Below, piece by piece: positions 17,927 to 27,544 of a stretch of DNA of 64,000 nucleotides. The stretch's first letter is position 1. Every line of letters begins with the position of its first letter. The DNA comes from Paenibacillus_E sp052115445 (GTDB lineage: Bacteria > Bacillota > Bacilli > Paenibacillales > NBRC-103111), in NCBI RefSeq assembly GCF_052115445.1, contig NZ_JBFRGR010000011.1, positions 62,001 to 126,000 of the forward strand, in the 5' to 3' direction. A program made the position numbers and the translations under genes. A model generated the notes under the pieces. It had not been told where the DNA came from. It did not search any database and saw only the letters and a program-made list of their open reading frames with translations.

Positions 17927-19222
17927 ATGAAATCTCGTTTCGTATCCCTAAGCCTATCGCTTGTCATGGTGTTAACAGCATGCCAGTCACAGCATGTAAC
18001 CAAGATTCCCAGAAGCCAGCCAAAGGTAGAAACACTCTCTTGGCTCCACCATTTTGATGAGGAGGGGGCTAGGAAATGGCTAGAAATAGGGACGCAGCTA
18101 TTCAGTAAGCAGCATCCTTCGTATGCATTCGCACTTACAGGTGTTGATGGGGGTAATTATCTGAGCTTGCTGCGTACTAGAGCGATTTCGGACAACATGC
18201 CGGATATGTATATGATTGATAATTTGGATACGGCTATCGATTTTATTCGTTCAGGCTATGCGATGGATTTAAGCAATCAGCCAAGTCTAGCTCATATCGA
18301 TGAACGTTACCTAAATGGCGTGAAGACAGGCGATGGGCGTATATGGGCGCTGCCGATTGATGTGAATGGTGTTGGTGTGATTTACAATAAAGACGCATTT
18401 GCCAAGGCTGACATTAAGGAGCNGCCCAAAACATGGCAACAATTTATCGAAGCCTGTGAAGCTCTGCAAAAGGTAGGGATTGTCCCGATCGCAGCAGGTT
18501 ATAAGGATGCTTGGACGATTAGTTGGGATCTCGCGGCAGATTTATTAGCAAATCAATATGCGGCCAATCCCAAATGGATTGCTGATATCGAAGCAGGAAA
18601 AACAACATTTAAGGACGATCAAATCCATTTCAAAGAAATTTTGCAGCGATTCGGTGAGCGCTTAAAATACGTCAACAAAAAACCATTTGAAACAGACTGG
18701 AATCAGGCGCAAATGCTCCTTGCGGACGGGGAAGCAGGGATGATCATTAACGGCACATGGACGGTTGATGGGGTAAAATCCAAAAATCCAGGTAGCAATT
18801 TGGGGCTATTCGCATTTCCGTATTCGACAGATCCGCAGAAGGCAATATTCGGTCTGAAATCGACAGGCGGTATCGTTGTGAATCCGAAATCTCCCCATAA
18901 GGAAGCGGCCTTACAAGCGTTGGAGCTGTTTGCTACGCAACAAATGGGAAATATTTTTCAGACAAATAAGAAAGCGCTATCTGTTATAAAAGGATTACCC
19001 AAAGATTTTGATCCGACCTATATCGAATTAGATTCAACTTATATACAAACGGGTAAAACGTACGATTGGTCCAGCCTTTACATTGATTTTGTTAACCAAG
19101 ATCTACAGAAGGTGTTCATTAATGCCATTACGAAATTCATTATTGACCCCTCACACAATGTGGACACCTGTATTCAAGAGCTGGATCAAGCATTTAATCA
19201 ACAACGTCGGGCAACGAAATGA
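17927..19222 (+). CDS. Extracellular sugar-binding lipoprotein, probably a sensor partner
   Basis: This is a family 1 solute-binding protein, 431 residues, with a signal sequence and lipobox (VLTAC, Cys about residue 19). It is not next to a permease pair. Instead it is directly followed, 23 bp later, by a YesM-type sensor kinase and a YesN-type response regulator. Such arrangements (for example XylFII-LytS-YesN of clostridia) use the binding protein to present sugar to the kinase. The gene has a cre site just upstream. An N at 18423 hides one residue. It may also serve the transporter at 25574-29122. Confidence 0.87.
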   Translation: MKSRFVSLSLSLVMVLTACQSQHVTKIPRSQPKVETLSWLHHFDEEGARKWLEIGTQLFSKQHPSYAFALTGVDGGNYLSLLRTRAISDNMPDMYMIDNLDTAIDFIRSGYAMDLSNQPSLAHIDERYLNGVKTGDGRIWALPIDVNGVGVIYNKDAFAKADIKEXPKTWQQFIEACEALQKVGIVPIAAGYKDAWTISWDLAADLLANQYAANPKWIADIEAGKTTFKDDQIHFKEILQRFGERLKYVNKKPFETDWNQAQMLLADGEAGMIINGTWTVDGVKSKNPGSNLGLFAFPYSTDPQKAIFGLKSTGGIVVNPKSPHKEAALQALELFATQQMGNIFQTNKKALSVIKGLPKDFDPTYIELDSTYIQTGKTYDWSSLYIDFVNQDLQKVFINAITKFIIDPSHNVDTCIQELDQAFNQQRRATK

Positions 19223-19245
19223 GAGTGGGTAAGGAGCATGGATGA

Positions 19246-21045
19246 ATGAGAGCTTTTCAGCAGCTATCCAATCGTATCAAGGATTTTCGAATTCGCACAA
19301 AGCTTTTTCTTTCCAATATGATTCTCATTCTGTTCATCTCGACATGTGTTGGCGGGGTTGCGATTTACGCATCAACCAAGTTTATTGAAGCGAATACCAA
19401 GGATCTCTCTATGCAAGTTATACACCAAGTATCAGACAATATCGAGAACAAAGCGAAGGAAGCCTTTACCTCCTCTGTTTATCTTCTCAGTGATACGAAT
19501 CTTCGACAAATTGTGGCTGAACAAGGGGAAGAAGTTACCAATGAGAACTATCCTGCCTTTCGTAGTCGGATGGAATTTTTACTTGCACAGTATGGAAATG
19601 GTAATCCTTATCTGAATGCCATCATGATCCAAACGAGCACAGGGCAATTGTATTGGTGGGAGAATAAAAAGGGGTTAGATCATACACTGAATCATGAAGC
19701 CGTATCGACGATGACGATGAGTGCTGAGAAGTATCTGCAATCTCATCAGCTTAGCATGAGTTGGACGCCTTCTCTACGTGAGCGAAATGAAGTATTTCTC
19801 ATCAGAAATTTCGTCGATGTGAACCAGATTGATCGCAGCTTAGGAACGATTATTTATAGTCTGGATGCTAACTTTTTTCTTTCTTTGGGCAGCGGAAGTT
19901 CCATTATTAAGCAGAGTAATGTCGCCATCCTCAACCCTTTCAATGAATTACTTGTAGGCGGCGGAAGTCCAGAAACAGACAAACTTATTCGGAACAGTAT
20001 ATCGAATGTGCTTAGTGAGGGGGATGTGGCCATGGCTACCGTGGAATACGCAGGCGCGGACAGCCATTTATTCGTACAAGAACGAACCCCGACCTTGGGA
20101 TGGCGTGTACTATGCTTTATTCCAATGTCTGTTTTGCTGTCGGGTACGCAAATCATCGTTTTTGTAATTGTCCTTGTATCGTTGTTGGCTGTACTCATCT
20201 CGACAGGCATTGCCGCAATCCTTTCCAATTCAGCTACGCGAAATATCAAAATTTTGGAACAGACGATGCGACGTGTAGAAGACGGCAATCTTGATGTACG
20301 CATTGTTCCACTGGGTAAAGATGAAATCGGCAGTTTATCACTTCGGTTTAATTTCATGTTAGCTCGGATCAATGAACTTATTAATATCGTATATAAAGAG
20401 CAAATCGCGAAACAGCAAGCCGAATTCACTGTGTTACGAAGTCAAATTAATCCTCATTTTCTATATAACACCCTCGGAACGGTGAAATGGTATGCTCGCA
20501 TGAACGAACAACCTGAGATTGAACGAATGATCAGCTCCGTTATCGACTTATTGAAGTCTTCAGTACGGCGTGTTGGTGAATTTCATAGCTTGGATCAAGA
20601 AATAAGGCAGTTAAAGAACTATGTTTTTATCCAAAAAATTGGTTATGGGGAAGCTTTTCAAATGGATTATAAGGTGGATGAATCCTTGTTGGCCTGTGAG
20701 GTTCCCTATTTTATCCTGCAGCCTTTGGTCGAAAATGCTATTCTACACGGAATTGAGATGTCGAAGGGAATAGGCAAAATCCAATTAACCGCTAAGGTTA
20801 TTGAGCGAGATTTACTACTTACCGTAGAAGACAATGGTAAAGGCATGGATACGGTACAAGTCGCGAATATCCTGCATGTCGGCTCTCAAAAAGAATCAGT
20901 GCCAGGTGTTACAGGTATCGGCATTCACAATGTTCATGAGCGAATTCAGCTCTACTATGGGCCTCAATATGGGCTTAGTTATGAGAGTGCTTTAGGACTA
21001 GGTACCAAGGCCACCACGCGGATTCCTTATAAAATAAAACGTTAA
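19246..21045 (+). CDS. YesM-type sensor histidine kinase
   Basis: This is a 599-residue membrane kinase. Two membrane segments (about 20-43 and 297-320) flank an extracellular sensor domain, followed by HAMP (about 322-375). The phospho-accepting histidine is His404 in SQINPHFLYNTL, the 5TM/LytS-YesM-type motif. The ATPase domain has VENAILHG, EDNGKGM and GIGIHNVHERI. The ATG has AAGGAG 9 bp upstream. It should phosphorylate the regulator encoded 14 bp downstream, in response to the ligand seen by its sensor or by the binding protein encoded upstream. Confidence 0.93.
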   Translation: MRAFQQLSNRIKDFRIRTKLFLSNMILILFISTCVGGVAIYASTKFIEANTKDLSMQVIHQVSDNIENKAKEAFTSSVYLLSDTNLRQIVAEQGEEVTNENYPAFRSRMEFLLAQYGNGNPYLNAIMIQTSTGQLYWWENKKGLDHTLNHEAVSTMTMSAEKYLQSHQLSMSWTPSLRERNEVFLIRNFVDVNQIDRSLGTIIYSLDANFFLSLGSGSSIIKQSNVAILNPFNELLVGGGSPETDKLIRNSISNVLSEGDVAMATVEYAGADSHLFVQERTPTLGWRVLCFIPMSVLLSGTQIIVFVIVLVSLLAVLISTGIAAILSNSATRNIKILEQTMRRVEDGNLDVRIVPLGKDEIGSLSLRFNFMLARINELINIVYKEQIAKQQAEFTVLRSQINPHFLYNTLGTVKWYARMNEQPEIERMISSVIDLLKSSVRRVGEFHSLDQEIRQLKNYVFIQKIGYGEAFQMDYKVDESLLACEVPYFILQPLVENAILHGIEMSKGIGKIQLTAKVIERDLLLTVEDNGKGMDTVQVANILHVGSQKESVPGVTGIGIHNVHERIQLYYGPQYGLSYESALGLGTKATTRIPYKIKR

Positions 21046-21059
21046 GGAGGGGGCTCAGT

Positions 21060-22592
21060 ATGCTGAACGCCATGATCGTTGAGGACAATGCGATCTACCG
21101 CTATGCTATTAAATCGATCATTTGTTGGGAAGATTACGGCTTTCATATCGTGAGCGAAGCTCTAAATGGTGTGCATGCCCTAGACTTATTGCAGCATCAA
21201 CAGGTGGATTTAATTCTGACAGACATATCAATGCCCGAAATGAATGGGATTGATTTGATTCAGCAGGTGAAACAACAAGATGATTCGATAAAAATTGTTG
21301 CGCTTAGCTCCTTTGATGATTTTCGGTTCGTGAAGGAGGCTCTGAAGCTGGGTGCTGAGGATTATTTACTTAAACATGATTTGGAACCTGAGTCCCTGCA
21401 GCAATTACTCCGGCAAATGAAAATGAAAATTGAAGCGGGGCTTCATCAGAAGAGACAAGCAGCAATCCGAAATGAGAATTTGCAGGAAATGTGGCATTTA
21501 CTAGGACGTAAGCTCATATTAGGGGAATTGAAGACGGGTGATGACATGGAGGAGCAAGCGAGAGCGATACGATTCCCGATCCCCTCTGGTCCCATTGCCA
21601 TTATGCTTATCGAGGGCGAATTTGACGCTAATTTCACGCGTGCCTTGCTATCTGAACTAGGGGAAGCCCCTATACAAGTTTCGATTTCAGATCATCGCAA
21701 CGTGCTTATGAGGCATTTTCCAAATGAACATAGCGAACAAACATGTAGAGATGAATTGTTGCGGCAAGCTGCTGTGTTCTTGGAAAATAAGGGTGAACCT
21801 AGTACCTTGACTGTAAGCATCAGTTCAATCGGACATGGTTTAACGGATTGGGCGATGCTGTATCGTCAAGCAGAAACAGCCCTCGAACACGCAATCTATG
21901 ATGGTGCCGGTCTAGTTTATTCCTATTCGGGTAGTAAGCCTCGAGTAACAGAAGGGGTAGAGGTCTCGATAAAAGCCTACGCCACTGCCATACAAAGCGG
22001 CCAATTCGAAGCAGTAGTCAGGGAAACTGAGCTATTCTTTGACTTACTTTTGGCAAGAAGACTCTCGTTGGAGGAATTGAAAGTCATCATTCATGAAGCC
22101 ACCATAATAACGAAAGCAGCTGCGATTGGTAGAGGGAAGTTTTCTTCAAGTGCGGAGGCAACCTATCGACAAATAAATCGATTACTCGAAGCTTTCCCCA
22201 CTTTACCGCAACTGAAGCAACTATTTCAGAAATGGCAAAAAGAATTAAGTTATGAATCAATGGGGAATACGCCGTTTCGTAAAGAGATTCAAGCTGCCAT
22301 TGCTTATATCGAGGAGCATTATGCGGAGGATATCACGGTTACCAAGGTGGCTGATAATCTTCATCTTAGTTCTAATTATGTCTCTAATTTGTTTAAAAGT
22401 GAGACAGGGATACGATTCGTAGAATATTTAAATCGATATCGAATTCGTAAGGCTAAGTTATTGCTTCAGGATCCTAGCTGGAAAGTATATGAAGTCGCAG
22501 AAAAAACAGGTTTCCAAGAAACCTCCTATTTTTGTAAAGTATTTAAAGAGCTTGAGGGGAAAACTGTCAAAGAATTTAGATGTGAGTCTTAA
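21060..22592 (+). CDS. YesN-type response regulator (receiver + AraC helix-turn-helix)
   Basis: This is a 510-residue regulator. The N-terminal receiver domain has Asp55 in LTDISMPEMNG as phosphorylation site and the acidic pocket near residue 8. A long central region is followed by an AraC-type double helix-turn-helix (about 410-505). GGAGGGGG precedes the ATG. It is probably paired with the upstream kinase and activates the GH35-transporter operon that begins 254 bp downstream. A strong terminator follows. Confidence 0.93.
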   Translation: MLNAMIVEDNAIYRYAIKSIICWEDYGFHIVSEALNGVHALDLLQHQQVDLILTDISMPEMNGIDLIQQVKQQDDSIKIVALSSFDDFRFVKEALKLGAEDYLLKHDLEPESLQQLLRQMKMKIEAGLHQKRQAAIRNENLQEMWHLLGRKLILGELKTGDDMEEQARAIRFPIPSGPIAIMLIEGEFDANFTRALLSELGEAPIQVSISDHRNVLMRHFPNEHSEQTCRDELLRQAAVFLENKGEPSTLTVSISSIGHGLTDWAMLYRQAETALEHAIYDGAGLVYSYSGSKPRVTEGVEVSIKAYATAIQSGQFEAVVRETELFFDLLLARRLSLEELKVIIHEATIITKAAAIGRGKFSSSAEATYRQINRLLEAFPTLPQLKQLFQKWQKELSYESMGNTPFRKEIQAAIAYIEEHYAEDITVTKVADNLHLSSNYVSNLFKSETGIRFVEYLNRYRIRKAKLLLQDPSWKVYEVAEKTGFQETSYFCKVFKELEGKTVKEFRCES

Positions 22593-22638
22593 AAGTGAAG
22601 TGAAAAATATAAGAAATCAGTGAAATATGGAAGGCATG

Positions 22639-22680
22639 AAGTTGTGAATTGCGTTATAATTCACAACTTTTTGCTTTTTT
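22639..22680 (+). terminator. Rho-independent terminator
   Basis: A perfect hairpin (GTTGTGAATT / AATTCACAAC) is followed by TTTTTGCTTTTTT. It ends the sensor operon. Confidence 0.92.
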
Positions 22681-22730
22681 GTGATGTGGTGAATCCTGTT
22701 GTTTTCTTATGTATTTAGAAGTTTATTTGA

Positions 22731-22746
22731 ATGAAAGCGCTTTATA
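22731..22746 (+). promoter_or_regulatory. Probable cre site upstream of the GH35 operon
   Basis: ATGAAAGCGCTTTATA matches the cre consensus at all but two positions and contains the typical TGAAAGCGCTTT core. It lies 101 bp before the GH35 start, next to a TATACT sequence (22754) that may be a -10 element. Confidence 0.65.
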
Positions 22747-22846
22747 TTTTAACTATACTGGCAATAGGGACAACATGAAACCTACATGGCGAATGAAATG
22801 GGTTTCATACGAGAAGTAGAGAGCCCAACCGAGGGAGGAATCACAC

Positions 22847-25555
22847 GTGCGACAATCCATCAGCCAAAATCAGATCATTCAATTATCGCCCGAGGCGTTA
22901 CGCATAGATGGCAAATCAGAAGTTATACTCTGTGCCTCTTTGTTTTACTTTAGACTCCCTCGTGCTTGTTGGAAAGAACGATTACGTAAAATAAAAGCCT
23001 TTGGTTATAACGCAATTGATGTGTATTTTCCTTGGAATTATCATGAGACCGAAGAAGGGGTATGGGATTTCGGCGGAGAGAAAGATGTTATGCAGTTCCT
23101 TCAAGAGGCTTCGGACACTGGCTTATGGGTTATCGCAAGGCCAGGTCCGTACATTTGCTCCGAATGGGATGGGGGCGCATTACCCGCCTATCTATTTATC
23201 GAAGAAAACATACGTATTCGGGACAATGATCCGCTATTCTTAACGCATGTGGCTAGATGGTATGCACAGATTCTACCCATTCTACAGCAATATGAACAAG
23301 GCCAGGGAGGCTCCATCATTGCTGTTCAACTGGAGAATGAGCTTGATTTCTATCCTTGTACGGATCCCGAAGGTTATATTTCAGCGTTGAGAGATCTAGC
23401 CTACCAACATGGCATCACGGTTCCCTTACTTGCATGTGCTGGCCAAGGCGGTTTGTTACAAGCAACCGGGTTCGCTGAAGGTGTTGTGCCAACCTGCAAT
23501 TTTTACCCGAATGATCGTGATCCATCCTTTGAAGAGAGAGTTCACTACTACAGAGAGGAATTAGCAAGAAGGGGTTATCCCTTACTGGTAACCGAAACGA
23601 ACCGCTCGCACTTCTTGCTCCGACGTCTTCTTTCAGCTGGAGCCAAATTGTTAGGTCCTTATTTGCAAGCATCAGGGACAAACTTTGGCTTTACGAATGC
23701 CGCCAACAATTGGGGAGATCCGCTTTCCTTTCTGACATCGGATTATGATTTTCATGGCATGATTACGCCAGAAGGGCATATCCGGGAAGAAGCGTACGAG
23801 GGCAGGTTGCTGCATTACGTCATTCAAACCTATGGTGCTTCGCTAGCTGAGGCAACGCCAAGTGAGCAAAATCATCTAGCTTTGAAGCACGGCGGCGAGC
23901 TCGTATTCGAATTGAATGTCTCGGCATTAGAATGCCCGATTTTGCCACTTCATGTGCCTTTACAAACTTGGGGGATTGCTGATGGCGGTGGGCTCGATTA
24001 TGCAACAGCTGAACTAATGCAAGTGAAGCATCTAGCGCATGAGCAGCGTACACTTTTCATTTTCCATACGGAGGGTGAAGGGGAAGTGCAATTCACCTTT
24101 GAGTCGGAGATCGAGGTAAAGAATATCGAAATGACCGTTCATGATTCGCAATTAAAAGGAAGGGTAACGTTATCCTTTCAATCTTCGGACAATGAAGCTA
24201 GAGCTACGATTCATCTATCAGATGGGCATATTCTTGAAATCATCGGAATGAGCCGATCTCGTGCGCTTCGTTTGGAAGGCATCGATGAGGATGGCAAGTT
24301 GAGAATTGAAGCATTTGCTGTGCAAGCGAGGGAAAGCAGGGAAGTGGAGACGTCATGGCAACTAAGCAAGGTTGACCACGTGCTTTCCCTTTCAGAAGAA
24401 ACCCTATACCTTGGAGACGATGCCGATCATTTAGAAAAACACGGGATATATCGTGGATTCGCTTGGTATCAAGCCCAATTGCCGCAGACTGATGACAACT
24501 ATCAAGGCTTCATCCTACAGCGAGCTAGTGATGTGGTTTCTCTTTATACGGGAGAAGAGTATATGGGTACCGTAACACCAGGCGGAACAAGCCGCTATGT
24601 GCCGATTCCTGAAGGCATACACGTCGTACCTGATCTAACAGCCCGTGCGGAAATTTGGGGACATACCAATTTCCACGATACGACACTTCCCGGGCTACAT
24701 TTGAACAGTCTGAAGGGACTTACTGGTATTGTTGGCGTCACGTCGACAAGAGATCTAAATCAAAATTGGCGATTCAAGCTCATGCAAGCCGGTGGTATCA
24801 AAGACGAATATGCAGCTACGGATGTGGATGACGGGCAATGGCCGATCGTCAGCATAGGAGGCTGGTTATCAGCAGATTTGCCTGCATATCACTGCTATCG
24901 TAAGCACGTTAAGCTGGCAGACCAAGCCAATCGTTGGATTCTTCATACGCCTGGCAACTTCAGCCAAGCTTATGCTTATGTAAATGGACATTCACTAGGA
25001 CAAGTGAATCCGCATGATCCTTTTCTAGATCTTACGCCTTTCGTACATGCGGGAGAAACTGCGGTCATTACGCTATTATTGGATAAAACGTTCATTGCCT
25101 TGAGTGGACAAATTACATTGTACGAAGGTACGTCGGCGAATGAATGGAGCGTAGTGGGTTGTAAGGAACAAGGCTTATTGCAACATGCTAAAGCCTCGCG
25201 CATCGATGCGCAACCTGTCACAGAAGCGATAGCGCTGAAGCCTGGTGCCGTCGCATGGCTCTATGGCGAGCTCGAAGACAGCAATCAGGACTTAGGTTGG
25301 CGTGTATATGCCAGTGGCCGAGATATGAAACTGACGGTGTTCTTTAACGGACATCTGGTTGGGCGTCTATGGACGCAAGGCGGTGCGAATCGGCCGATAT
25401 TCCGTGGCGGGAGTGACGAATCCTTTTACTTGCCTGGGGCATGGTTCCATAAGCGGGAAGAGGGGAACGAACTAGCTGTTATGTTGGAGGCTGTAGGGTT
25501 AGAAAACGATGCTATATTGGAACCATTTCGTTTCGTACCCGTCTCCGATAGTTAA
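22847..25555 (+). CDS. Glycoside hydrolase family 35 (beta-galactosidase type)
   Basis: This is a large GH35 enzyme of 902 residues that should release terminal beta-galactosyl residues from oligosaccharides. The TIM barrel is N-terminal: YNAIDVYFPWNYHE, ARPGPYICSEWDGG, acid/base Glu165 in QLENELD, and nucleophile Glu250 in LLVTETN. C-terminal beta-sandwich domains follow. No signal peptide is seen, so it probably acts inside the cell. GTG start with GAGGGAGGAA upstream. It heads an operon with its own transporter (18 bp to the permease gene) and carries a cre site upstream. Galactan, arabinogalactan or xyloglucan side chains are possible substrates. Confidence 0.9.
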   Translation: MRQSISQNQIIQLSPEALRIDGKSEVILCASLFYFRLPRACWKERLRKIKAFGYNAIDVYFPWNYHETEEGVWDFGGEKDVMQFLQEASDTGLWVIARPGPYICSEWDGGALPAYLFIEENIRIRDNDPLFLTHVARWYAQILPILQQYEQGQGGSIIAVQLENELDFYPCTDPEGYISALRDLAYQHGITVPLLACAGQGGLLQATGFAEGVVPTCNFYPNDRDPSFEERVHYYREELARRGYPLLVTETNRSHFLLRRLLSAGAKLLGPYLQASGTNFGFTNAANNWGDPLSFLTSDYDFHGMITPEGHIREEAYEGRLLHYVIQTYGASLAEATPSEQNHLALKHGGELVFELNVSALECPILPLHVPLQTWGIADGGGLDYATAELMQVKHLAHEQRTLFIFHTEGEGEVQFTFESEIEVKNIEMTVHDSQLKGRVTLSFQSSDNEARATIHLSDGHILEIIGMSRSRALRLEGIDEDGKLRIEAFAVQARESREVETSWQLSKVDHVLSLSEETLYLGDDADHLEKHGIYRGFAWYQAQLPQTDDNYQGFILQRASDVVSLYTGEEYMGTVTPGGTSRYVPIPEGIHVVPDLTARAEIWGHTNFHDTTLPGLHLNSLKGLTGIVGVTSTRDLNQNWRFKLMQAGGIKDEYAATDVDDGQWPIVSIGGWLSADLPAYHCYRKHVKLADQANRWILHTPGNFSQAYAYVNGHSLGQVNPHDPFLDLTPFVHAGETAVITLLLDKTFIALSGQITLYEGTSANEWSVVGCKEQGLLQHAKASRIDAQPVTEAIALKPGAVAWLYGELEDSNQDLGWRVYASGRDMKLTVFFNGHLVGRLWTQGGANRPIFRGGSDESFYLPGAWFHKREEGNELAVMLEAVGLENDAILEPFRFVPVSDS

Positions 25556-25573
25556 TATGAAAGGAGCTAACGT

Positions 25574-26548
25574 ATGAAAACTGCCACCACAACCAAGACC
25601 ATAGATGTCGTTTCACCCGTTGTCAGAAAGCGAACGACACCGTTGCGAAGATTTTGGTCGCATCGCACGTTATTGCTGATGTGCGTACCTGCTATTCTTT
25701 TTTTCCTAGTGATGTCGTATCTTCCTATGCCTGGGCTGTATCTTGCATTTATCAACTATAACTACTCGGCCGGGATCTTTGGCAGTGACTTCGTTGGGTT
25801 CGATAACTTCAAATTTCTAGTGACTTCAGGCGCGCTGTGGAAGTTAACGTCCAATACCATTCTCTATAATCTCGAGTTTATCGTATTCGGCAATATTCTG
25901 CAGATCAGCATTGCGATTCTACTCAATGAGCTTCGTAAAAAGTGGTTTAAGAAAGTCTCGCAATCGCTGATGTTTCTGCCTTATTTCATCTCTTTCGTGC
26001 TTGTTGGACTCATTGCTTATAACATTCTCAGCTATGATTTCGGATTGCTGAACGGCATTCTGAAATCGATCGGTTGGGATCCTGTCAAAACATACTCAAA
26101 TCCAAGTATTTGGCCTTTTATCATTGTCATCACGTATTTGTGGCAGTCCACAGGATATGGCTCCATTGTGTATTTCGCCGCCATTATGGGCTTAGACTCT
26201 GAGATTGTGGAAGCGTCAGAAATTGACGGCGCCAATGCCTTACAGCGGATTCGTTATATTGTGCTCCCATGGCTGAAGCCAACCTTTATTATTTTGTTTC
26301 TGTTCTCATTGGGAGGCATCCTCCGAGGCAATTTCGGCTTATTCTACAACTTAGTTGGAGCTAATAATACAGCGTTGTTCGATGCTACAGATATTATTGA
26401 GACATTCGTGTTCCGTTCCTTAATGAACAATTTTAATTTCTCTTTAGGAAGCGCTGTCAGCTTATATCAGTCCATTTTTGGCTTCTTTATCGTCATCACA
26501 GCAAACTGGTTAGTTAAAAAGGCTTCACCTGAGAACACCTTATTTTAA
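25574..26548 (+). CDS. CUT1 sugar ABC permease, LplB type
   Basis: This is the first membrane subunit of the second complete transporter, 324 residues. ATG follows GAAAGGAG. An N-terminal cytoplasmic tail precedes the first membrane segment (about residues 33-56). The EAA loop reads EASEIDGANALQRIRYIVLP (about residues 214-233). It is the second gene of the GH35 operon and should import galactose-containing oligosaccharides for that enzyme. Confidence 0.93.
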   Translation: MKTATTTKTIDVVSPVVRKRTTPLRRFWSHRTLLLMCVPAILFFLVMSYLPMPGLYLAFINYNYSAGIFGSDFVGFDNFKFLVTSGALWKLTSNTILYNLEFIVFGNILQISIAILLNELRKKWFKKVSQSLMFLPYFISFVLVGLIAYNILSYDFGLLNGILKSIGWDPVKTYSNPSIWPFIIVITYLWQSTGYGSIVYFAAIMGLDSEIVEASEIDGANALQRIRYIVLPWLKPTFIILFLFSLGGILRGNFGLFYNLVGANNTALFDATDIIETFVFRSLMNNFNFSLGSAVSLYQSIFGFFIVITANWLVKKASPENTLF

Positions 26549-26595
26549 AAGTTATCTGATTTATTCAATGATGAATAGCAGAGGAGGGACATCCC

Positions 26596-27504
26596 ATGGA
26601 GCAAGTCATCGCTCGACAGAGGGGGACGGATTTATCATCCGTGCTTATACGACAATTCGGCTATATCTTTATTGGTTTATTCGCAGTATGCTGCCTAATC
26701 CCATTTCTTCTCGTCCTAGGCACTTCGTTCACCTCAGAGAAATCAATTACGCTGCATGGATATAATTTATGGCCTGCCGAATTCAGTACGTTTGCTTATA
26801 AAATCGTGTTTGAAAATCCGGGCGTGATTCTAGGATCCTATGGTGTGACGCTGGGGATTACGGTCGCGGGAACAGCGATTGGACTATTCGTCGTCGCCAT
26901 GACGGGATATTCCTTGCAACGTCCAGACTTTCCGTATCGGAACCGGATATCCTTCTTCATTTACTTTACAACGTTGTTTCAAGGGGGCGTCGTCCCTTTT
27001 TACTTAATCATGACGCAGTGGCTGCACCTCAAAGATAACTACTTAGCGGTTCTGTTGCCAGGACTCATGAGCCCTTTTCTCATTATTATGATGAAAAGCT
27101 TCGTCACCTCGATTCCTCATGCCATTACAGAGTCGGCCAAAATGGATGGAGCAGGCGATTTTCGAATATTTACAAATTTAATCTTGCCGATGACGACACC
27201 TGCTTTGGCTACGATAGGACTGTTTATTGCACTAGGCTACTGGAATGAATGGTACAATGCCATGCTCTTCCTTTCGCCGGATTTGAAATATCGACCACTT
27301 CAATTGTTTCTCTATAATGTGGTCACCAGCGCTGACTTTATAAAGAATTCGTCCGTTTCATCCAATGTTCAACCCAGAGATATGCCGCTCGAGTCCATGA
27401 AAATGGCCACAGCGGTTGTTGCAACAGGACCTGTCATCCTGTTTTATCCCTTGGTGCAGAAATATTTCATCAAAGGTATCACCGTTGGTGCTGTTAAAGG
27501 CTAA
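26596..27504 (+). CDS. CUT1 sugar ABC permease, YtcP/LplC type
   Basis: This is the partner membrane subunit, 302 residues. ATG with GAGGAGGGA upstream. Multiple membrane segments, an EAA loop (ESAKMDGAGDFRIFTNLILP, about residues 179-198) and the family C-terminal ending TVGAVKG are visible. It belongs to the operon running from GH35 to the binding protein. Confidence 0.93.
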   Translation: MEQVIARQRGTDLSSVLIRQFGYIFIGLFAVCCLIPFLLVLGTSFTSEKSITLHGYNLWPAEFSTFAYKIVFENPGVILGSYGVTLGITVAGTAIGLFVVAMTGYSLQRPDFPYRNRISFFIYFTTLFQGGVVPFYLIMTQWLHLKDNYLAVLLPGLMSPFLIIMMKSFVTSIPHAITESAKMDGAGDFRIFTNLILPMTTPALATIGLFIALGYWNEWYNAMLFLSPDLKYRPLQLFLYNVVTSADFIKNSSVSSNVQPRDMPLESMKMATAVVATGPVILFYPLVQKYFIKGITVGAVKG

Positions 27505-27544
27505 CGTTAGGCATAGACCAAAATGATAATGGGGAGGCAATTCC

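Noticed and set aside
19854..20429. 191-residue minus-strand frame inside the kinase gene
   Set aside because: It is antisense to conserved kinase sequence, has no ribosome binding site and resembles no protein; the same applies to long antisense frames at 7034-7543 and 28556-29083.
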